Notes under the pieces: model-generated | Databases searched by the model: none | Seen by the model: only the letters and a program-made list of their open reading frames with translations | What the model was told of the DNA's origin: nothing | Assembly: GCA_023392555.1 (NCBI GenBank) | Contig: JAEVYW010000231.1 | Coordinates: 1-10,803, forward strand | From: Pseudomonadota bacterium | Lineage (GTDB): Bacteria > Pseudomonadota > Alphaproteobacteria > Sphingomonadales > Sphingomonadaceae | Direction: 5' to 3' | Length of the DNA: 10,803 nucleotides | Program-made: the position numbers and the translations under genes | Shown: positions 6,177 through 10,803 of the stretch, one piece after another | Numbering within the stretch: position 1 is the first letter of the stretch | Layout: the number at the start of each line of letters is the position of its first letter

Positions 6177-7963
6177 GCGGGGTCCTTCGCTTCGTCGGGC
6201 AAGGGTCGGTCGATCGTGAACATCCGCTCGCGCCCGCTGCGGAGGTCGCCGCTTGCGCTCTGGAGCTCCAGCCGCTCGGTGTCGCGAGCGCGATACTCTT
6301 GCTCGACCCTCTCCGCCTCGCGCCGCGCCACTCCAAGCTTCGCAAGCGCCTCGCGGCCCATGATGACTGCGCTCTCGAACAGCTCGCGCTGGATGAAATC
6401 CACGTCGAGATCCGCCCATTCCATAATCTGGCGCCGGTCGTATGCGCGAATCAGGATCGAAGCCTGCGGAAAGGCTTCCATGATCGCTTCAATGGTCTCG
6501 CGGGAGAAATCCTCGGTCTCGTGGCAGAAGATGAGCGCCTCGGCGGTCTCCGCGCCTGCCGTGCGGAGAAGGTCGATGCGCGTGCCATCGCCGTAATAGA
6601 CCTTGGTGCCGAACTCTTCACTGAGCTCGATCTGAGCGGGTTTGCTGTCGATGATCGTGACGGGAATGCGCTTGGCCATCAGCATCTGAGCGACGGTCTG
6701 GCCGAAGCGGCCGTAGCCGACGACGATGGCATTTGTTTCGGGGGACCTTTCCGGCCCGTCGAGGTCGGAATCGGGCTCCGGCATCCGGCGAAGCACTTCC
6801 TCCACGACCATCATCAGGAACGGCGTCGAGACCATGCTGAGCGTGACGATTGCGCTGAACATGCTTGCGGTCGCCGGTTCAACGAGCTGCGCCGCGGCGG
6901 CCTGCCCGAACAGGACGAAACCGAATTCACCGGCCTGGCTGAGCAGGAGGCCGAGCCAGATCGCCCTGCCCCGCTTCATCCCGAACGCCAGGCCCAGACC
7001 GGCGATGATCAGCGCCTTGATCACGATGATGCCGATCGCGAGGCCGAAGATCATCATTGGGCTGGCAGCGATTGCGCCCAGATCCAGCGTCATGCCGACG
7101 GAGAGGAAGAAGAGGCCGAGCAGGATCGAGCGGAACGGCTCGACGTCGCTCTCGAGCTCGTGCCGGTAGGGCGATTCCGCGAGCATCACGCCGGCGATGA
7201 AGGCGCCCAGTGCGGTCGACAGATGGAGCATCTCCATGAGGGCCGAGCTGGCGATGACCGCAAACAGGCCGGCGACGACGAACAGCTCGCGCTCGCCCAG
7301 GCGACCGACGAGCCGGAACAAGGGATTGAGGATGTAGCGGCCTGCGAGGACGAGGCCGACGATCGCGCCGATCGTGTACAGCACCAGCATCCCGCCCGGC
7401 GGCGCCTCGGGATCGGCGGGCGCCCGCGACATCGCGGCGATGAGCGTGATCATCGGGACTATCGACAGGTCCTGGAATAGCAGGACCGAGAACGCGCGCT
7501 CCCCGCGCGGGTGGTTGAGCTGGCCTGTCGAGCGCAACATCGGAAGGACCTGTGCGGTCGATGAAAGCGCCAAGGGCATGCCGATGGCGATGCTCGATTC
7601 GATGGTGAAGTTCAGCGTGAAGTGAATCAGAGCGCTGAGCGCCGCTCCGCAGACCAGGACCTGCGCCAGCCCGAGCCCGAAGATGTCCTTGCGGAGGCGC
7701 CAGAGGCGGCTTGGATTAAGCTCCAGTCCGACGAGGAAGAGCAGCAATGCAATTCCGATTTCCGAGACGCTTGCGAGTGCTTCGGGCTCGGGGATCAGGC
7801 CAAGCGCATAGGGGCCAATGACCGCGCCGCCGACGATGTAGCCAAGGGTCGCACCGAGGCCCAGGCGGCGGTAGATCGTCACGAACACCAGAGCCGCGCC
7901 GAGCATCAGCGCACCGTCGAACAGGATCGCGGTGGTCGCTTCGGCGGCGTCCTTGGCGTCCAT
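6173..7963 (-). CDS. Kef-type monovalent cation:proton antiporter (CPA2) with TrkA-N domain
   Basis: Inner-membrane potassium/proton antiporter of the CPA2 family, resembling KefB, KefC and YbaL. The 596 residues comprise a Na+/H+-exchanger domain of about 12 helices (10-390) and a cytosolic RCK/TrkA-N domain (about 410-530). The membrane part shows LLFQDLSIVP (161-170) with the Gln164-Asp165 pair of this family, and HELESDVEPF (268-277), resembling the KefC regulatory loop HALESD. The Rossmann part has GYGRFG (416-421), Asp439 in IIDSKP, and YGDGT (457-461). A charged, probably coiled tail (545-596) follows; no TrkA-C domain is seen. Kef proteins of enterobacteria are closed by glutathione and opened by its adducts under electrophile stress; whether that holds here is unknown, as no KefF/KefG partner lies nearby. 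ATG 7963 is chosen because it overlaps the upstream stop (TGATG); the frame continues to 8230 but that part overlaps the scaffold gene. The stop overlaps that of aroK. Confidence 0.9.
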   Translation of the reverse strand: MDAKDAAEATTAILFDGALMLGAALVFVTIYRRLGLGATLGYIVGGAVIGPYALGLIPEPEALASVSEIGIALLLFLVGLELNPSRLWRLRKDIFGLGLAQVLVCGAALSALIHFTLNFTIESSIAIGMPLALSSTAQVLPMLRSTGQLNHPRGERAFSVLLFQDLSIVPMITLIAAMSRAPADPEAPPGGMLVLYTIGAIVGLVLAGRYILNPLFRLVGRLGERELFVVAGLFAVIASSALMEMLHLSTALGAFIAGVMLAESPYRHELESDVEPFRSILLGLFFLSVGMTLDLGAIAASPMMIFGLAIGIIVIKALIIAGLGLAFGMKRGRAIWLGLLLSQAGEFGFVLFGQAAAAQLVEPATASMFSAIVTLSMVSTPFLMMVVEEVLRRMPEPDSDLDGPERSPETNAIVVGYGRFGQTVAQMLMAKRIPVTIIDSKPAQIELSEEFGTKVYYGDGTRIDLLRTAGAETAEALIFCHETEDFSRETIEAIMEAFPQASILIRAYDRRQIMEWADLDVDFIQRELFESAVIMGREALAKLGVARREAERVEQEYRARDTERLELQSASGDLRSGRERMFTIDRPLPDEAKDPA

Positions 7964-8379
7964 CAGCGGTCCATCGCTGCGAGAAGCGCGCGGAACGGCA
8001 GCAGGATCGCCGCATGCCGCGACTTGCGCGAGCGGGCCGGAGCGAGGGCCATCAGGCCGGGAAATTCGCCGGGATCGTTGCGCACGCCGTCCAGCCAGTC
8101 CTGAAGGTCGTTCAGCGCCACCCCCATGCTGTCCCGCGAATGGCCGATTGACCCGCGCGCGAGAAGCGCAGCCGACGCCTGACCGAAAGCGCAGGCCTGG
8201 ACCGCCTGTGAAACCGCCACGACGCGGCAATCATCGTCCAGTTCGACGTCCACCCTCACAACGCTCCCGCAGGTCAGCGAGCGCTGCTCGGCGGATCCGT
8301 CGACGCGGGTCAGCGATCGAGGTTCGGGCAGTGACGCCGCCAGCCGCAGGATCTCAGTGGTGTAGAGCGGGGCGTTCAT
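7963..8379 (-). CDS. NifU/IscU-like iron-sulfur cluster assembly scaffold protein
   Basis: A 138-residue protein with the NifU N-terminal fold. Members of this family (IscU, SufU) hold a nascent Fe-S cluster or zinc on conserved cysteines and pass it to apoproteins. It begins [18 protein letters not shown] and has Cys37 in a CGS motif and Cys63 in [10 protein letters not shown], at the spacing of the first two cluster cysteines of IscU. The third cysteine position near the C-terminus reads RHAAILLP, where IscU has His-Cys, so the cysteine is Ala; the CGD aspartate is Ser39. The protein may therefore be a divergent or regulatory scaffold, a sulfur-handling protein like zinc-type SufU, or no longer bind a cluster. 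ATG 8379 forms an ATGA overlap with the cysS stop and gives the usual N-terminus; ATG 8391 would add MASR. The stop overlaps the start of the antiporter gene. Family assignment is fairly sure, function is not. Confidence 0.82.
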   Translation of the reverse strand: MNAPLYTTEILRLAASLPEPRSLTRVDGSAEQRSLTCGSVVRVDVELDDDCRVVAVSQAVQACAFGQASAALLARGSIGHSRDSMGVALNDLQDWLDGVRNDPGEFPGLMALAPARSRKSRHAAILLPFRALLAAMDR

Positions 8380-9686
8380 CCTCGACGCCATGTGGTGCCG
8401 TCGGCCGAATCCTCCAACAGGATACCTCCGGCCTTGAGCTCATCGCGGATACGATCGGCAGTCGCGAAGTCGCGGTTTTTCTTTGCCTCGGCGCGCTCGA
8501 CGATCTTCGCCTCGATTGCGTCGGCGTCGCCTCCAGCCTGGAACCAATCGTCGGCGCTCTGTTGAAGCAAGCCGAGCAACGCGCCACTCGCGCGGAGGAC
8601 TGCCGGGTCGTCGATCGCCGCCATTCGAGACAGAGCCAAAGGCGTGTTGAGGTCGTCGGACAGCGCCTCAATCACCGCTTCGTCAGCTGTGCTCGCCTCT
8701 GCGCTGCCCGCTGCGCGATAGAGGCGATCGAGCGTCGCCTTGCTCTGCGCGATGAGGTCGTCCGTCCACGCCAGAGGCTGACGATAATGGGCCGAAAGCA
8801 GGGCCAGCCGCAGCGTCTCACCGCGGTGACCATGCTCCAGCAATTCCACCGGCGTCACGATATTTCCGAGCGACTTGGACATCTTCTCACTGCCCATGTC
8901 GACGAAGCCGTTGTGCACCCAAAAGCGTGCGAGCGGCAGCCCGCCGTGCGCGCACCGGCTCTGCGCGATCTCATTTTCGTGATGCGGGAAGATGAGATCG
9001 AGCCCACCGCCGTGGATGTCGATCGTCTCGCCAAGGTGGGCCCGGATCATCGCCGAGCATTCGATGTGCCAGCCGGGCCGGCCCCTGCCCCACGGCGAAT
9101 CCCAGCCGATGACGCCACCCTTGCTCGGCTTCCACAGCACGAAATCCGCCGGGTCGCGCTTGTACGGCGCAACTTCCACCCGGGCTCCGGCGACCATCGC
9201 GTCGCGGTCGCGGCGGCTGAGAATGCCGTAATCGGGATCGCTCGGAACGGAAAAGAGCACGTGGCCTTCCGCCTCATAGGCGTGGCCCAGTTCGACCAGC
9301 CGCTCGATCATCGCGACCATCGGTCCGATTTCCTGCGTCGCGTGCGGCGCGGTGGTCGGCGGCGCGACACCAAGCGCGCCCATGTCGTCGAGATAGAAGC
9401 GCTCGTACCGCTCCGTGATCACCGAGGGATCGACGCCTTCCGCCTCGGCCGAGGCGATGATCTTGTCGTCAACGTCGGTGACGTTGCGCGCATAGATCAG
9501 GCTGTGCTTGCCGAACGTATGACGGATCAGGCGGGCAAGCGTGTCGAACACCACCGCCGGCCGCGCATTGCCGATATGGGCGCGCCCATAGACCGTCGGA
9601 CCGCAGACATACATCGTGATGCGCTGCGGATTGAGCGGAACGAACGGCCGCTTCTCGCGGGTCATGGTGTCGTGAAGGCGGATCAT
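8376..9686 (-). CDS. cysS: Cysteinyl-tRNA synthetase
   Basis: Class I aminoacyl-tRNA synthetase that charges tRNA-Cys with cysteine in the cytoplasm. The 436 residues are slightly shorter than E. coli CysS (461). The Rossmann domain carries [13 protein letters not shown] (28-40) with the HIGN form of the HIGH signature, and KMSKS at 268-272. The zinc site that recognises cysteine is complete: Cys28, Cys210 (HIECSAM), His235 and Glu239 (PHHENEI). The helical anticodon-binding region lies at about 310-436, ending in the usual [18 protein letters not shown] 9686 is chosen because it gives the standard [15 protein letters not shown] start and shares its A with the TAA stop of cvpA (TAATG); the frame is open back to 9758 but those codons overlap cvpA. 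ATG 9665 is a less likely start. The stop forms ATGA with the scaffold gene. Confidence 0.97.
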   Translation of the reverse strand: MIRLHDTMTREKRPFVPLNPQRITMYVCGPTVYGRAHIGNARPAVVFDTLARLIRHTFGKHSLIYARNVTDVDDKIIASAEAEGVDPSVITERYERFYLDDMGALGVAPPTTAPHATQEIGPMVAMIERLVELGHAYEAEGHVLFSVPSDPDYGILSRRDRDAMVAGARVEVAPYKRDPADFVLWKPSKGGVIGWDSPWGRGRPGWHIECSAMIRAHLGETIDIHGGGLDLIFPHHENEIAQSRCAHGGLPLARFWVHNGFVDMGSEKMSKSLGNIVTPVELLEHGHRGETLRLALLSAHYRQPLAWTDDLIAQSKATLDRLYRAAGSAEASTADEAVIEALSDDLNTPLALSRMAAIDDPAVLRASGALLGLLQQSADDWFQAGGDADAIEAKIVERAEAKKNRDFATADRIRDELKAGGILLEDSADGTTWRRG

Positions 9687-10228
9687 TACGGCTGCTGTTC
9701 GTCCAGATTTTGCGCTTGTTCCAGCTCTTCCTGACCCTTGCGCCGGGTTTCGACCCAATCGACCACCGACCGCCCGCTGGCATTGAGCAGCGGATAGGTC
9801 CGCGAATTGCGCATCCAGTCGGGCCGTTGCGCATCCGGGCCATAAACCAGGTCCGTGGCGAGGTTCGCGAGCAGGAAGAAGAGCGTCGCCGCGAGAAGCC
9901 CTTTGAGCATGCCAAAGCCGCCGCCGAGCACGCGGTCGACCGGCCCGAGCATCGAGCTGCGCGACTTCTTGCCGATCGAGCGGGCAAGCAGCTTCACGAA
10001 GAGGTAGCTCGGGAGGAACAGGACGACGAACGCGAGTACCGCCGCAGCTGTCGCGCTTCCGACCGATCCGACCAGCCCCGCCGAGATCGGCGCGTGGAAC
10101 AGGCGGAGCATCACGATCGCGACGACCCAGGCCAGCAGCGACAGCATCTCGTGCACCAGCCCGCGCACGAAGCCGATCATGGCCCCGCCGCCCAATGCCA
10201 GAATGACGAAGATGTCGAGCGCGCTCAT
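9686..10228 (-). CDS. cvpA: CvpA family inner-membrane protein
   Basis: Inner-membrane protein of the CvpA family, known from colicin V production and, in some enteric bacteria, from bile-salt and envelope stress tolerance; its molecular role is unsettled. The 180 residues hold about four membrane helices (roughly 3-20, 27-43, 57-82 and 104-126) with the family motifs [16 protein letters not shown] (19-34) and [17 protein letters not shown] (94-110). The rest, from about 127, is a polar cytoplasmic or periplasmic tail ending in Glu/Gln-rich [14 protein letters not shown]. Length and helix order agree with the family (160-225). ATG 10228 gives the normal [15 protein letters not shown] start; upstream is only a weak G-rich stretch. 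It lies 41 bases after ygiD with no visible terminator and its stop overlaps the cysS start, so it is probably the head of, or inside, the cysS operon. In other proteobacteria cvpA usually precedes purF; here it precedes cysS. Confidence 0.92.
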   Translation of the reverse strand: MSALDIFVILALGGGAMIGFVRGLVHEMLSLLAWVVAIVMLRLFHAPISAGLVGSVGSATAAAVLAFVVLFLPSYLFVKLLARSIGKKSRSSMLGPVDRVLGGGFGMLKGLLAATLFFLLANLATDLVYGPDAQRPDWMRNSRTYPLLNASGRSVVDWVETRRKGQEELEQAQNLDEQQP

Positions 10229-10269
10229 GGCCCCGGCGCTAGCGAAGTCTCAGACGTATTGCGAGATGC

Positions 10270-10803
10270 TCACATGTTGGTTTGTTCGGGCGGCACGCCG
10301 GCGGGCAGCTGGGCCGCGCAATGCGGGTCCTTGCGAAGCTCGACGTCGGCGCCGACGCCGTAGCAGGTCATCGAGATCGACCCCATCGAATAGCCGCGGA
10401 CCAGGGGCTCGGCGACGACGCCGTCAGCCGAGGCAAGGCCGGCAATGTACAGCAAAGGGATGAAATGGTCGGGCGTCGGCACGGCCATTGCATAGTCCGG
10501 ATGCTCGGCAAGCTTCATCGCGTCGCCCGGATCGCTCGTCATCTGCGCCATCGCCGCATCGTCGAAGCGCTCCGCCCAGTCGTAGCCGAGGTCGGGCTTG
10601 TCCCACTGCAGACGGCGTAGATTGTGGACGACGTTGCCGCTGCCGAGGATCATCACGCCCTGGTCGCGGAGCGGTGCCAGCCGCCGCGCCAGCTCCAAGT
10701 GATAGTCGAGCGGCCGAAGCGCGTTGATCGACAGTTGGAGCACCGGAACGTTGGCTTCCGGATAGATGTGGGCGAGCACCGACCAGGTACCGTGGTCCAG
10801 GCC
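10270..10803 (-). CDS. ygiD: DODA-type extradiol ring-opening dioxygenase, C-terminal part
   Basis: The last 177 codons of a LigB-superfamily protein of the 4,5-DOPA dioxygenase-like type (YgiD). Such enzymes use a divalent metal to cleave catechol rings; the natural substrate of bacterial YgiD-like proteins is unknown. From the window edge it reads GLDHGTWSVLAHIYPEANVP, the conserved middle of the family, then QLSIN, GSGNVVHNLR (His60 of the fragment) and PTPDHFIPLLYIAG (His113), the last holding a conserved metal or active-site histidine. The end is YGVGADVELRKDP and a short Pro-rich tail. About 85-90 N-terminal residues, with other metal ligands, lie beyond base 10803, so activity cannot be judged. 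The stop TGA is at 10272-10270, 41 bases upstream of cvpA on the same strand. The symbol indicates similarity, not proven function. Confidence 0.9.
   Translation of the reverse strand, partial: GLDHGTWSVLAHIYPEANVPVLQLSINALRPLDYHLELARRLAPLRDQGVMILGSGNVVHNLRRLQWDKPDLGYDWAERFDDAAMAQMTSDPGDAMKLAEHPDYAMAVPTPDHFIPLLYIAGLASADGVVAEPLVRGYSMGSISMTCYGVGADVELRKDPHCAAQLPAGVPPEQTNM

Noticed and set aside
6299..7480. A 393-codon plus-strand open frame
   Set aside because: Antisense to the Kef antiporter; its composition (Asp, Glu, Arg, His) is what reversed membrane-helix codons give.
7964..8230. N-terminal extension of the antiporter (to 685 residues)
   Set aside because: The extra codons overlap the scaffold gene in another frame and encode an Arg/Gly/Pro-rich stretch unlike any antiporter start; the TGATG junction marks the real start at 7963.
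7932..9734. A 600-codon open frame on the plus strand
   Set aside because: It lies antisense to cysS, the scaffold gene and the start of the antiporter, all with intact family motifs. Its translation is Arg/Ala/Asp-rich without domains, as expected for a GC-rich shadow frame.
9687..9758. Upstream start for cysS
   Set aside because: The added 24 residues overlap cvpA and are absent from the family; ATG 9686 gives the standard N-terminus.
10229..10269. Terminator or promoter between ygiD and cvpA
   Set aside because: The 41 bases contain only a tiny GTC-TGA-GAC symmetry with no T-run, and no convincing -35/-10 pair.

Overview
The window is a gene-dense stretch of a GC-rich chromosome, almost certainly from an alphaproteobacterium of the order Sphingomonadales (Sphingomonas or a close relative). 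This rests on the style of the proteins (Flp pilin, M48 peptidase ending in a LysM domain, NifU-like scaffold behind cysS), on weak or absent Shine-Dalgarno sequences, and on the xerD-accA neighbourhood next to aroK. No database search was possible. The content is mostly housekeeping. I see no mobile element, CRISPR array, tRNA, rRNA or defence system.

Layout. At the left edge is the end of a plus-strand Flp/Fap pilin gene (to 151). It converges on a five-gene minus-strand block. Read in its own direction, this block is: a 45-residue membrane protein (5518-5381), a 598-residue exported protein of unknown function (5391-3595), xerD (3587-2703), accA (2669-1728) and an M48 metallopeptidase with LysM (1639-179). 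The first two genes overlap and the next gaps are 7 and 33 bases. An 88-base gap, with a recognisable ribosome binding site, precedes the peptidase.

A short divergent region around 5519-5591 separates this block from aroK (shikimate kinase, plus strand, 5592-6176). The best promoter there would start the aroK transcript at its own GTG codon, so aroK may be translated from a leaderless mRNA. The aroK stop shares a CTAG tetranucleotide with the stop of the opposing gene.

The right part is a second minus-strand block: ygiD-like dioxygenase (entering from beyond the right edge, stop at 10270), cvpA (10228-9686), cysS (9686-8376), a NifU/IscU-like scaffold (8379-7963) and a Kef-type cation/proton antiporter (7963-6173). 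The last four are joined by TAATG, ATGA and TGATG stop/start overlaps, a pattern of one translationally coupled operon.

Functionally the blocks combine fatty-acid synthesis (AccA), chromosome-dimer resolution (XerD), aromatic amino-acid synthesis (AroK), envelope protein quality control (M48), cysteinyl-tRNA synthesis, Fe-S handling and ion homeostasis. The points most worth a second look are the unusual Fe-S scaffold with only two of the three cluster cysteines, the GGE in place of GGG in the shikimate kinase, the likely leaderless aroK mRNA, and the uncharacterised pair of envelope genes between aroK and xerD.
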